From assembly GCA_017397065.1 (NCBI GenBank), contig JAFQKE010000013.1, positions 1-36,285 on the forward strand: a stretch of DNA of 36,285 nt, read 5' to 3'. The notes under the pieces are model-generated. The model searched no databases. It was not told the origin of the DNA and worked only from the letters and a program-made list of their open reading frames with translations. The translations under genes were made by a program, and so were the position numbers. Source of the DNA: Clostridia bacterium. Its GTDB lineage: Bacteria; Bacillota_A; Clostridia; Oscillospirales; Acutalibacteraceae. Positions within the stretch are counted from its first letter, which is position 1. Each line of letters begins with the position of its first letter. Of this stretch, positions 8,851 to 17,101 are shown piece by piece.

Positions 8851-8898
8851 CTCTGCGATAAACTACAATTTATCGTTCAGATTTCATAATTCTTAGCA

Positions 8899-8927
8899 TT
8901 GACTTAATTTTCATTTGGTTGTATAAT
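8899..8927 (+). promoter_or_regulatory. Promoter of the metallophosphoesterase gene
   Basis: TTGACT (8899-8904), a 17-bp spacer and TATAAT (8922-8927) form a near-consensus sigma-A promoter 33 bp before the gene. Confidence 0.75.
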
Positions 8928-8959
8928 TTCCTAAAAGCCTAACGTTTGGGGGAATGAAA

Positions 8960-10354
8960 ATGTCGTCACCAAAATATCTGCTTGAATCACATTTTAAGGG
9001 TGTACCCGATGATGAGGAGGATAAACGCTGCCATTTTAGGCGATATATAGTAGATGTTTACCTTGAAAACACCATTGCCTCAAGTGGAAGTCTTAAGCTT
9101 AAAAACGTTAATGAAGTTATTTATTATTTTGGCAATTTGCCTCTTTGTGGCATTGATGTTTCGGTAAACGCCGAAACCAATGAAAGGGGAGGTGCCTATA
9201 ACGGAGTGGGTTTTTTCACCACCACCGGAATAACGATAAGTTGGCAGAGCAAAACCCCCGTTAATGCAGTAAAATCCAAACAAAAAATAGCTACCTTAAT
9301 GTTTTGTTTTTCAAAATGGGGTATGAGCTATAATGAGATTGAAAGCCGCAGAGCAGATGAAATTATTGTTCCCGATAAAAATTTCAACGCCCTTGCTGAT
9401 GATAAGCCCGCTATAGTCAGCGAGCTTAATTATAGCGGTGCCTTTATAGAAAATGTAAAGCCTTATAATAACCCTGCCCTTAAAACGGTAAAATCGGAAT
9501 ATGAGCTTGAAGATTTAAATTTTGGTGAATGTTATTGTCGGTTCGCTGTTTTTTCCGATTCCCACGTGGGTAGAAGATATAACTTTGAAAACTATAACTG
9601 GCTTTACGGAGCATATCAGAATCTTGAAAAAATACACAATAATACGCCTTTGGACTTTGTTTTGGAGTTGGGCGACAATATTGATGATGGCTACATAAAA
9701 ACCTATAAAGAGGATTATGAGTTTTATCTTAATGTTGTAAAAAAGCTAAACCTCTGCGATGCTGAAAATCCCGTGGAGGGCAGGGCAGATGGCAAAATTC
9801 CACATTATGAAATATGGGGAAATCACGATACCTCACCCGATACAAGATTTATAAAGAAAAAACTATGGTTTGCAGAAAATGCAAATGGCACCAAAACGGC
9901 ATTTATAACATTTTTTTCAAAATACGGTGGTTATCCTGCCGTTAAGGATTTGGGTGTGAGCTATAAATCTTATGGCATACTAACCGATGATATGGTGGAT
10001 TTTGTAGAGGCTTCTGTTATAAAAGCCAAACAAAGCGGTGCAGAGCATATTGTTCTTTGCAGTCATTTTGGTATATCGCAGGATTTAGAGGCACCAATAC
10101 TTCCCGAATCGGGACTTGGTAAAATAGAACTTCTTTGTGATAAGTACAATATAAAACTGTTTCTCAGCGGTCATGAGCATAATAGGGATTATACACTTCG
10201 AAAATATAACAATCTTTACAACTATGATACCTCAATGACCAAAGATAAATATGCAGTTTTTGAATTGTTTAAAGATTTTGCAAAGGTAACCGTTTATAAA
10301 ACTGATGATAATTCTGTTTCAAGAATAGATGTTTTAAAAATTAAAATGCGATGA
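8960..10354 (+). CDS. Calcineurin-like metallophosphoesterase with an unassigned N-terminal domain
   Basis: The 464-residue protein has all motifs of the binuclear metallophosphoesterase fold in its C-terminal part: DSH (D200, H202), GDN (238-240), GNHD (287-290), a CSH segment and GHEH (404-407). It should hydrolyse phosphoesters with two metal ions; the substrate is unknown. There is no signal peptide, so it is probably cytosolic. Residues 1-190 are beta-rich (GGAYNGVGFFTTTGITISW, then KQKIATLMFCFSKWG) and match no domain I can name. ATG at 8960 is preferred because the GGGGG ribosome binding site (8948-8952) lies 7 nt upstream; ATG at 8954 would be only 1 nt from it. It is monocistronic, between its own promoter and a strong terminator. 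Confidence 0.85.
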   Translation: MSSPKYLLESHFKGVPDDEEDKRCHFRRYIVDVYLENTIASSGSLKLKNVNEVIYYFGNLPLCGIDVSVNAETNERGGAYNGVGFFTTTGITISWQSKTPVNAVKSKQKIATLMFCFSKWGMSYNEIESRRADEIIVPDKNFNALADDKPAIVSELNYSGAFIENVKPYNNPALKTVKSEYELEDLNFGECYCRFAVFSDSHVGRRYNFENYNWLYGAYQNLEKIHNNTPLDFVLELGDNIDDGYIKTYKEDYEFYLNVVKKLNLCDAENPVEGRADGKIPHYEIWGNHDTSPDTRFIKKKLWFAENANGTKTAFITFFSKYGGYPAVKDLGVSYKSYGILTDDMVDFVEASVIKAKQSGAEHIVLCSHFGISQDLEAPILPESGLGKIELLCDKYNIKLFLSGHEHNRDYTLRKYNNLYNYDTSMTKDKYAVFELFKDFAKVTVYKTDDNSVSRIDVLKIKMR

Positions 10355-10383
10355 ACTAATTTCAAAAGTTCATCGCATTTTTT
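10343..10383. terminator. Bidirectional terminator between convergent genes
   Basis: AAAATGCGATGAACT pairs perfectly with AGTTCATCGCATTTT, with T-runs on both strands. It overlaps the stop codon of the metallophosphoesterase gene and serves the convergent SGNH esterase gene ending at 10391. Confidence 0.85.
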
Positions 10384-10390
10384 GTGCTTT

Positions 10391-13300
10391 TTATTTTGCA
10401 ATAAGTGCAGAGGTTATACGGTAGCTGCCACTGGTACATTCAATTTTTACCGTAACAGTATCGTTACCGTCAAAGAACTTAATAAAGTTCATCCAGTTTA
10501 GATTGCCGCCTGTTCTGGATGCGGTGTGTGTTGCCGCGAGTGTACCGTTTATATAAATTTTAGCAACGGGAGCTTCGGGGCAATTGATGCTCATAAGAGC
10601 AAAGAGTTTGCATTTATCAATTGTAAACTCAACATATCCGCCGGCTTCAATCTGCCATATAGTCCAGTTAGAAACGGTGGTGGAATCGTAGTTAGAGTAG
10701 GTACCAATAGTAACGTTAGAGGAATCGGTAAGCAAGTTGCCGATGTTTGCATCGCCATACATTTTAGCACCCATAAAGTATTCCGTATGCTTATCATAAG
10801 GTGCATCGGGGTAGGTAACGGTTTCTGTGATGTTATCCATATCGGCTAAAACCTTGCCCAAATAGTGGTTAATTGCATTACCTGCAAGTGTATGACCGAT
10901 TTCGGTGGGATGAATGTAGTCGTTCCAAAGAGTCTTCCAATGAGCGGCATCAGAATCTACGTTATATCCATCACCATCGGCATCTAAATAGCAATCCCAC
11001 ATTACGCCGTAGTAATCAATAACGGGTACATCGTTGTAAAGCATTACAGAGCCGTGTAAATCCTCACGGTTGGAACCTCTCAGGTAAATACCGTTATTAT
11101 ATTCGCTGCTGTTTACATTACCAAAGGTAATGGTAACAACTGCAATCTGCTTTTCATAAAGGGTGCGGAGAATAGCCTCGTAAGAGCCGGTATAGTAATC
11201 ATTGGGTTGGTCGTTGGCGCTAAAATCAAGAATAACAAGGTCAGGATTATAGGCTAAAACGTGATCCTCCATTCTGGCAATACCAAGAACCGATGTTGTA
11301 GAACCAATACCTGCATTGTACCAGTTAACTGTTATATCGGGGAACTGTTCCCTCAGCCATACGGCAACAAGATGAGAGTAGCTGTCAAGCTCGTCTGTGC
11401 AGGCGGCTTTTTGTGTTATGGAGCCACCAAAACCAACAACCGTAATGTCTTCGCCACGCTTTGCCTTTTCGAACATCGCTTTAAGCATTGCACGGTTACC
11501 AACATTAGCAATTGCTCTTTCAAAGAAAGGCTCGTAATATCCATCAACCTCTAAAGCTTTTGTTAAAGCATCTCCGCTAAGGGTATCTTCTGCTTTGGCA
11601 ATATTTCTGAGCTTTCCTGCAAATTTAAGCTTTGAATTTTTAAGCCAATTATCATACATAGTAAATTTACCGTCTTTTCCGCCTGCAAATTTGTTAAATG
11701 CGGCTATGTCATTATCACTCTGAACAGTTACGGCATTGCCGTTATCCATAGAAAGAGCTACGTCATACACGCTTATTGAAATGCTTTCGCCGTAATAAAC
11801 TGTACCTGTACCGTCAATGGCATAAGCACGTATTACATATTGCTCATCGTATCTTTTTTCAGGAATATTTGAAAGATAGGCTGTATAAATATTCTCGGTT
11901 TCAGTTTGGTCAAATAGGATAGCTTCGGGCTTGGTTTCTGCGTTATAAGCTATACCCTTTACTGCATTTTCTGTATCAACGGTAAGCTCGCCCGTTAAAT
12001 TAGAATCGAGAATTACAACCGAACCATATTCGGTAATACCATATTCAGTAATAAAATCTTTATCTATTTTATTGTAAACACGCATACCGGTTTTGCCTGT
12101 GGAGCTGTCGTTTGCTGTGCGAAGAGCGGCTGCACTGTTGTATGCGGTTTTTACACCATCAAATACCTCTGAAACAGAAATATCATCAATATAAAGATTG
12201 CTTGCATTTGCACTGTCGTTACCCGAAGCATCAATGCTTAAATAAACGGTATCAAGCTCTGTAGCAGCCTTAGGAACGGTAAAGCGGGTAGCCATTTTTA
12301 CCCAGTCGCCACTTGAAATATCAACATCTAAATGGTAATATTTACCGTCATCCCATGGAAGGCCGATTGTGCTGTATTTTTCGGTAATATGTGTTGCAAA
12401 ATCAGATATACCGGACTGACCAATATTAACGGTGGTAAGAATTGCAACACCCTTAATTTTGGTAACGGTTGTTTGTGTGGGGTCCTTTTTAACCCAATAG
12501 GAAAGCTCATAGGTTTTGCCGGGTTTAACGTTATTGATTCCGCCTACCATAGTCCAGTATGCACCGGAAAGTAAAAGCGACTTTGTACCGCTGTGAGCAT
12601 AATCTGTTGAAACAGTAGCGGTAACACCGTTTGAATATGTACCGCCTGCGGTTTGGGTGTATGCATTACCCTGATTGTCATAAATGGTTCCTGCAACGGT
12701 TTGCTTGCGGTAGCCCGCCCAAGCGAATCCACCCCACTGACCATCAATGGGGAAAGGCGTGGTCTTGTCGGTGTGAGCAAGAGAAGCACCTGCTGAATAT
12801 CCCTCGTATGATGCGGCAGTATAAATGTTTGTATCTTTAATTTTTGCGGTATAACCTACTGCATCTTCAGCGGCAACATTTTTTATTGCCTTTTCTTGGC
12901 TTACAAGCTCGCCATCTGCATCATACCAGCCTAAGAAATCATAAGCAAATGAGTCAACATATTTTACCGTAAGATTTACTGTATTATCATCATTTGTGTC
13001 AATTTCAACCTCACCGTAAGCGTTGGCGCTTTCGGTGGTTTCACCTTTAGTATTTACAAATTCAACCGGAATTTCATCAATTATAATTTCTTCCTTTTTT
13101 TCGGCTACGGTAAGGTCGTCCATATAGAACTGATTAACAATATTTGTACCGCTGCCGGTTGAATCCATAACCAAATAAACAGTAGTAAGATTTGTTGCCT
13201 TTTCAGGTACGGTAAACTCCATTGTAACAAGATTCCAAGTATCGTTTGAAATATCTATATTCTTTTTATTAACGAGTGAGAGAGTGCTATAAAGATTGCA

Positions 13301-13882
13301 AACGTGGTTTTTGAAAGTTTCATTAACGCCGTCACCGTTACCAATATTAAGAGTGGTTAAAACGGCGGTGGCTTTAATGTGAGTTCTGCTTGTATCAGCA
13401 GGACTGCGTTTAACTCTGTAAGATACCGTATAGGTTTTGCCGGGCTTAACATTTTCAATAGCCGTTGCAAAAGCCCAACCGGAACCTTTGAAATAAAGAG
13501 ATTTGCTTCCCGAATAGAAATAATCGGATGAAGCTGTTACGGTTATTGCGGATGAATAACTGCCCGTTGCATATTGGGTATGTACGTTACCCTGATTATC
13601 ATAGAAGGTGCCTGCAAAGGTTTGACCTCTATATCCTGCGGTTTTAATTCCGCCCCATTCACCGACGGAAGGGAACTGAGTGCTTTGGTCAGTATGAACC
13701 ACAGACTCTCCAACAGTATATTCCTCAAACGATGTAGAGTAATCTGCGATTTCTTCCTCCGTATCCATACCCATACCCATATCCATATCCACATCCACAT
13801 CATAAAGAGCATATACCGAACCGGTAAACACACTTGTCACCATTAGGCAGACAGTTAAAAGTAACGCTAGAAATTTTTTCAT
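10391..13882 (-). CDS. Secreted multidomain SGNH/GDSL esterase with duplicated binding modules
   Basis: The 1163-residue protein has a signal peptide (residues 1-25, cleavage after VYA), then the acidic Asp/Met stretch DVDVDMDMGMGMD. Two similar jelly-roll modules follow (about 48-270 and 355-580; both contain GYR-QT-AGT-YDNQGN and VKPGKTY), likely carbohydrate-binding. Between them lies an InlB-like segment (DFLGWYDADGELV). The SGNH hydrolase spans about 810-1010: S821 in GFGGSIT, NAGIGST, N890 in DFSANDQPND, and D988/H991 in DYIHP. A C-terminal beta domain closes the protein. It probably removes acyl groups such as acetate from polysaccharides outside the cell. Unlike the two esterases further right, it has no dockerin. 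The gene has its own promoter and sits directly downstream of an AraC regulator on the same strand. Confidence 0.85.
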   Translation of the reverse strand: MKKFLALLLTVCLMVTSVFTGSVYALYDVDVDMDMGMGMDTEEEIADYSTSFEEYTVGESVVHTDQSTQFPSVGEWGGIKTAGYRGQTFAGTFYDNQGNVHTQYATGSYSSAITVTASSDYFYSGSKSLYFKGSGWAFATAIENVKPGKTYTVSYRVKRSPADTSRTHIKATAVLTTLNIGNGDGVNETFKNHVCNLYSTLSLVNKKNIDISNDTWNLVTMEFTVPEKATNLTTVYLVMDSTGSGTNIVNQFYMDDLTVAEKKEEIIIDEIPVEFVNTKGETTESANAYGEVEIDTNDDNTVNLTVKYVDSFAYDFLGWYDADGELVSQEKAIKNVAAEDAVGYTAKIKDTNIYTAASYEGYSAGASLAHTDKTTPFPIDGQWGGFAWAGYRKQTVAGTIYDNQGNAYTQTAGGTYSNGVTATVSTDYAHSGTKSLLLSGAYWTMVGGINNVKPGKTYELSYWVKKDPTQTTVTKIKGVAILTTVNIGQSGISDFATHITEKYSTIGLPWDDGKYYHLDVDISSGDWVKMATRFTVPKAATELDTVYLSIDASGNDSANASNLYIDDISVSEVFDGVKTAYNSAAALRTANDSSTGKTGMRVYNKIDKDFITEYGITEYGSVVILDSNLTGELTVDTENAVKGIAYNAETKPEAILFDQTETENIYTAYLSNIPEKRYDEQYVIRAYAIDGTGTVYYGESISISVYDVALSMDNGNAVTVQSDNDIAAFNKFAGGKDGKFTMYDNWLKNSKLKFAGKLRNIAKAEDTLSGDALTKALEVDGYYEPFFERAIANVGNRAMLKAMFEKAKRGEDITVVGFGGSITQKAACTDELDSYSHLVAVWLREQFPDITVNWYNAGIGSTTSVLGIARMEDHVLAYNPDLVILDFSANDQPNDYYTGSYEAILRTLYEKQIAVVTITFGNVNSSEYNNGIYLRGSNREDLHGSVMLYNDVPVIDYYGVMWDCYLDADGDGYNVDSDAAHWKTLWNDYIHPTEIGHTLAGNAINHYLGKVLADMDNITETVTYPDAPYDKHTEYFMGAKMYGDANIGNLLTDSSNVTIGTYSNYDSTTVSNWTIWQIEAGGYVEFTIDKCKLFALMSINCPEAPVAKIYINGTLAATHTASRTGGNLNWMNFIKFFDGNDTVTVKIECTSGSYRITSALIAK
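13760..13801 (-). repeat. Seven degenerate hexanucleotide repeats coding the Asp/Met linker
   Basis: On the minus strand seven hexamers of the form GATRTG or GGTATG (the last GATACG) run in tandem within the esterase gene, just after the signal peptide region. They encode alternating Asp/Gly and Val/Met. Units come in near-identical pairs, suggesting growth by slippage; a one-unit change keeps the frame. Confidence 0.75.
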
Positions 13883-13934
13883 AAATACTCTCCTTTTTTA
13901 GCCAAATCATAATTATATTTAGCATTATAATTTT

Positions 13935-13963
13935 ATTTTATATAAAAAGTAATGTTGTGTCAA
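13935..13963 (-). promoter_or_regulatory. Promoter of the 1163-residue SGNH esterase gene
   Basis: On the minus strand TTGACA (13958-13963), 17 bp, then TAAAAT (13935-13940). The gene starts 53 bp further on, with AAGGAGAG as ribosome binding site. Confidence 0.7.
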
Positions 13964-13978
13964 TAAAAACAAAAAAAC

Positions 13979-14016
13979 ATGTTTATTTTTCACATAAAAT
14001 GTTTATTTATCACATA
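13979..14016 (-). promoter_or_regulatory. Tandem operator (20-bp period), probable AraC-family binding site
   Basis: On the plus strand ATGTTTATTTTTCACATA at 13979-13996 recurs as ATGTTTATTTATCACATA at 13999-14016, a direct repeat with period 20 bp and one mismatch over 18 bp. It lies just upstream of the -35 of the esterase gene and between that gene and the araC gene. Two direct half-sites about two helical turns apart are the usual form of AraC/XylS activator sites. Confidence 0.65.
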
Positions 14017-14031
14017 TTAGAACAAAATAAA

Positions 14032-14808
14032 TTACTTTTTATAGTAGGAGGGAGGGTTGCCTGTATGCCTTTTTATAACCTTGCTGAAGTGGTAAATATC
14101 TGAATAGCCCAGCTTATCTGCCACCTCAGAAATTGTAAACATCTGACTCTCAAGCATTTTTATTGCCCAATGCAGACGTATGTTTTCACGATAATGCATA
14201 GGAGATATACCCATCTGCTCTTTAAAAAGACGTCTGAAATGGGTTGTGCTCAAATCACAAAGAGCGGCCAACTGTTCATTAGATATATTTTTATCATAGT
14301 TTTGATGAATGTAGATAAGTGAGGGGGAAAGTCTGCCGCCAAATTCAAATCCTGATGTTGCATTCTGACATATATTTATAAGGTCAAGAAGTATCCTCTC
14401 GGATAAAAGTCTGGATTCCATAATGTAAAAGGGGGAGCGGTTTTCCCAAAGCTTAAGCATATCTTCGGCTTGCTTTAAAATATACGGATGCTTTCCCGTA
14501 TCAATAAGTGTGGGGAGTGTAAGTGCACTAAATCCTCCGGTTGGGTGTAATGCAAAGCCGGTTGTAATGTATGTAATGCCCTTATTTCCGCCTTTAAAAA
14601 CATATTTTGAGTTTTCCTCCAGCAGCAAAACCGAACCACGTTTTATCTCAAACTCGCCCGAAGCATCTGCAAATGTGCCATCACCATCGGTTATAAAAAT
14701 AAATCCGTCAAAATTTCTGCCTACACAGTTGAAAACAAAATTGGGTTTTTCTGACTTTTGAACGATAACAGAAATTCGTCCTATTCTTATGTCGTGAAAA
14801 AGTTGCAT
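14032..14808 (-). CDS. AraC-family transcriptional regulator (esterase-linked)
   Basis: The 258-residue protein has an N-terminal cupin-like sensor part (about residues 10-150, with FIFITDGDGTF and FEIKRGSVLLLEENSKYVF) and a C-terminal double helix-turn-helix (about 160-258, with ISNEQLAALCDLSTTHFRRLF, written here only as its type, and ISEVADKLGYSD followed by FSKVIKRHTGNPPSYYKK). It likely senses a sugar or oligosaccharide and activates the esterase gene that starts 150 bp downstream behind a tandem operator. It is divergent from the DUF5107 gene across 199 bp, so it may control that gene too. The sensed ligand is unknown. Confidence 0.9.
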   Translation of the reverse strand: MQLFHDIRIGRISVIVQKSEKPNFVFNCVGRNFDGFIFITDGDGTFADASGEFEIKRGSVLLLEENSKYVFKGGNKGITYITTGFALHPTGGFSALTLPTLIDTGKHPYILKQAEDMLKLWENRSPFYIMESRLLSERILLDLINICQNATSGFEFGGRLSPSLIYIHQNYDKNISNEQLAALCDLSTTHFRRLFKEQMGISPMHYRENIRLHWAIKMLESQMFTISEVADKLGYSDIYHFSKVIKRHTGNPPSYYKK

Positions 14809-14834
14809 AGTTTCACCTCATATGATTTTTAATA

Positions 14835-14863
14835 ATTGTATCATATTACTTATTTTTTTGAAA
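14835..14863 (-). promoter_or_regulatory. Promoter of the araC gene at 14032-14808
   Basis: On the minus strand TTTCAA (14858-14863), 17 bp, TACAAT (14835-14840), 26 bp before the start codon. Confidence 0.6.
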
Positions 14864-14915
14864 GAGTAAATAACAAAAAAGGGACAAATTATACAAATTT
14901 TGGCTTTTTTGTGCA

Positions 14916-14944
14916 TTGAATGGTGAACACAACAGTAATATAAT
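14916..14944 (+). promoter_or_regulatory. Promoter of the DUF5107 gene
   Basis: TTGAAT (14916-14921), 17 bp, TATAAT (14939-14944); a second TATAAT abuts at 14945-14950. Upstream, ACAAATT occurs twice at a 9-bp period (about 14884-14899), which may be a regulator site. Confidence 0.65.
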
Positions 14945-15007
14945 TATAATGATATTTTATGAGCAACTCTAATGAGTGGATTTCTTTTACTAAAGGAATG
15001 ATGAACT

Positions 15008-17020
15008 ATGACAAAATGTTATATAGAGCCTTATGTTATTCCCTCGGCTAATATGGGCAAGGAAAATCCTCTGCCTGATATTAAAAACAATGCCTATATT
15101 CATGCGAAAATTGAGGTTACTGAAAATGTATCCGATGAAGATAAAAAGCATATTGGCGATGGTATGATTCCAACCCTTCTTCCATATAACGAACAAAACG
15201 GATACGATCGCAACCGTGCCGATAAAGTCTACCGTGCTGTTGTTTTGGAGAATGATTTTTTAAAGGCAACCTTTCTGCCGGAGCTTGGTGGTAGACTTTG
15301 GTCACTTATAGATAAAGAAACGGGTATGGATTTGCTTTACTGTAATCCTGTTTTTCAACCCGGCAATCTGGCTCTTCGCAACGCTTGGTTCAGCGGTGGT
15401 GTTGAGTTCAACGTTTCTATAAAAGGTCACAATCCGCTTACCTGCGACAGCCTTTTTGCGAGAAAAATCAAAATGCAGGATGGTACCGTTGGAGTCAGAT
15501 TTTATGAGTATGAGCGTATCAGAGGGGTAGCATATGGATTCGATGCATGGCTTCCTGAAAACTCTAAAATGCTTTATATCCGTCCAAGAATTGAGAATCG
15601 CACAGGCAAAGAAATATGGATGTATTGGTGGAGCAATATTGCTGTTCCCGAAAAGGCTGAAACTCGTGTTATAGTACCAACAAAAGAATGCTTTATAAAT
15701 TACTTTGGAAATAATCACTATGTTTTAGATCATTCATCCATACCCAACTCATTTGATACCGATGTAAGTTATCCAAATAATATGAAACGTTCTTTGGATT
15801 TCTTTTATCGCATCCCCGATGACGAGCAAAAATGGATTGCTGCGGTAGATAAAAGCGGCTATGGACTTTTACAGTGCTCCACAAAAGAACTAAAGGGCAG
15901 AAAGCTTTTTGTTTGGGGAAAGGGTGCCGGTGGTAAAAACTGGAACAACTTCCTTTCTAATGGTGAAAATAGCGGTTATATTGAAATTCAGGCCGGTCTT
16001 GCCCGCACACAGCTTGAGCATATTCCTATGCCGGCAGGTGAGGTTTGGAGCTGGGTTGAGGGATACGGTGCATTCAGTGGTAAAAGCGATACAATGCACG
16101 GCGAATGGAATGGTGCTATCAAAGAGGTTGAAGTAGCCCTTTCAAAATCCTTTAACGGAGATATGCAGGGCAAACTTTCGGTTCTTAAGGATATGGATTC
16201 CACACCGTTGGAGTTTTTGCATATAGGTTCGGGCTTTGGTGCTCTTGAAAATGCCCGACGTCTTGCTGAAAATGTGCAAACATTGTCTGAAACCTTTGAG
16301 TTTCCCGAGTTTTCTTTAACCGAAGTCCAAAGAGAATGGATTCATCTTTTAGAGAAAGGCAGTCTTGCGGAGCGTAGAGCAGAGGATGCCCCACTTGGTT
16401 ACGTTGTGGATGAGCCTTGGCTTATCCGCCTTGAAAAATCACTTGAAAATCCTAAAAACCATAACTGGTATTCATATATGCATCTCGGTGTTATGCTTTA
16501 TGCAAACGGTAGGTTGGATGAGTCAAAATCCGCTTTTCAAAAATCCTTGGAGCATAGAAACACCGCTTGGGTAAATCGTAATCTCGCAATGATATGGCGT
16601 AATGAATATGTGGATATTGAAAAGGCTGTCCATTACATAACTGCTGCATTAGAGCTAGAGAAAAATTGCCGTGGAATCTGGCTTGATGCCGCAACAACCT
16701 ATCTGCGAGCAGATAAGCCGGACCTTTGGATAAAAGCCTTTGAAACGGCTCCCGAAGAATTTAAAAATGATGGCCGACTTCGTCTTTACTATGCATCAGC
16801 CCTTATGAAAAAAGGTGAATACGATGAAGCTGCCAAAATTTTGAATCCCGATTTTGAAATGCCCGATATGAAGGAGGCCGATACAGACCTTTCGGATTTG
16901 TGGCGTGAGCTTTATGGGAACATCATTTCCAAGAAAACAGGCATAACAGACGAGGCCGAGCTTGACCGATTGGTTGAGGAAGAATATCCCTTAGGTAAGC
17001 TTGATTTCAGAACTCATTAA
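15008..17020 (+). CDS. DUF5107 protein with mutarotase-like fold and TPR-like C-terminus
   Basis: The 670-residue protein has no signal peptide and is probably cytosolic. Residues 1-380 match the DUF5107 pattern, related to the galactose-mutarotase fold: TFLPELGGRLWSLIDKETG, FSGGVEFN, YWWSNIAVP and ELKGRKLFVWGKGAGG regions. Residues 440-640 are helical with TPR-like repeats (YMHLGVMLYANGRLDESKSA, YYASALMKKGEYDEAAKIL). Such proteins are common in carbohydrate-use loci, but I know of no firmly established reaction; binding or processing of an oligosaccharide is the likely role. The ATG at 15008 follows AAAGGA by 10 nt. It is divergent from an AraC gene and convergent with the Gfo/Idh gene. Confidence 0.8.
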   Translation: MTKCYIEPYVIPSANMGKENPLPDIKNNAYIHAKIEVTENVSDEDKKHIGDGMIPTLLPYNEQNGYDRNRADKVYRAVVLENDFLKATFLPELGGRLWSLIDKETGMDLLYCNPVFQPGNLALRNAWFSGGVEFNVSIKGHNPLTCDSLFARKIKMQDGTVGVRFYEYERIRGVAYGFDAWLPENSKMLYIRPRIENRTGKEIWMYWWSNIAVPEKAETRVIVPTKECFINYFGNNHYVLDHSSIPNSFDTDVSYPNNMKRSLDFFYRIPDDEQKWIAAVDKSGYGLLQCSTKELKGRKLFVWGKGAGGKNWNNFLSNGENSGYIEIQAGLARTQLEHIPMPAGEVWSWVEGYGAFSGKSDTMHGEWNGAIKEVEVALSKSFNGDMQGKLSVLKDMDSTPLEFLHIGSGFGALENARRLAENVQTLSETFEFPEFSLTEVQREWIHLLEKGSLAERRAEDAPLGYVVDEPWLIRLEKSLENPKNHNWYSYMHLGVMLYANGRLDESKSAFQKSLEHRNTAWVNRNLAMIWRNEYVDIEKAVHYITAALELEKNCRGIWLDAATTYLRADKPDLWIKAFETAPEEFKNDGRLRLYYASALMKKGEYDEAAKILNPDFEMPDMKEADTDLSDLWRELYGNIISKKTGITDEAELDRLVEEEYPLGKLDFRTH

Positions 17021-17027
17021 ATAAAAC

Positions 17028-17069
17028 AAAATGCGTTACAGAATTTAAACACTCTGTAACGCATTTTTG
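17028..17069. terminator. Bidirectional terminator between DUF5107 and Gfo/Idh genes
   Basis: ATGCGTTACAGA pairs with TCTGTAACGCAT in a perfect 12-bp stem, flanked by an A-run and a T-run. It ends the DUF5107 gene and also suits the convergent gene ending at 17102. Confidence 0.85.
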
Positions 17070-17101
17070 TATATCTACATATTTACATATTTACATTTAA
17101 A

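Noticed and set aside
12328..12840. Several overlapping open frames on both strands within the SGNH esterase gene
   Set aside because: They are shadows of the esterase frame; none has a start signal or recognisable domain.
13760..13801. CRISPR-like array
   Set aside because: The repeats are 6 bp, contiguous and in a coding frame; there are no spacers or cas genes.
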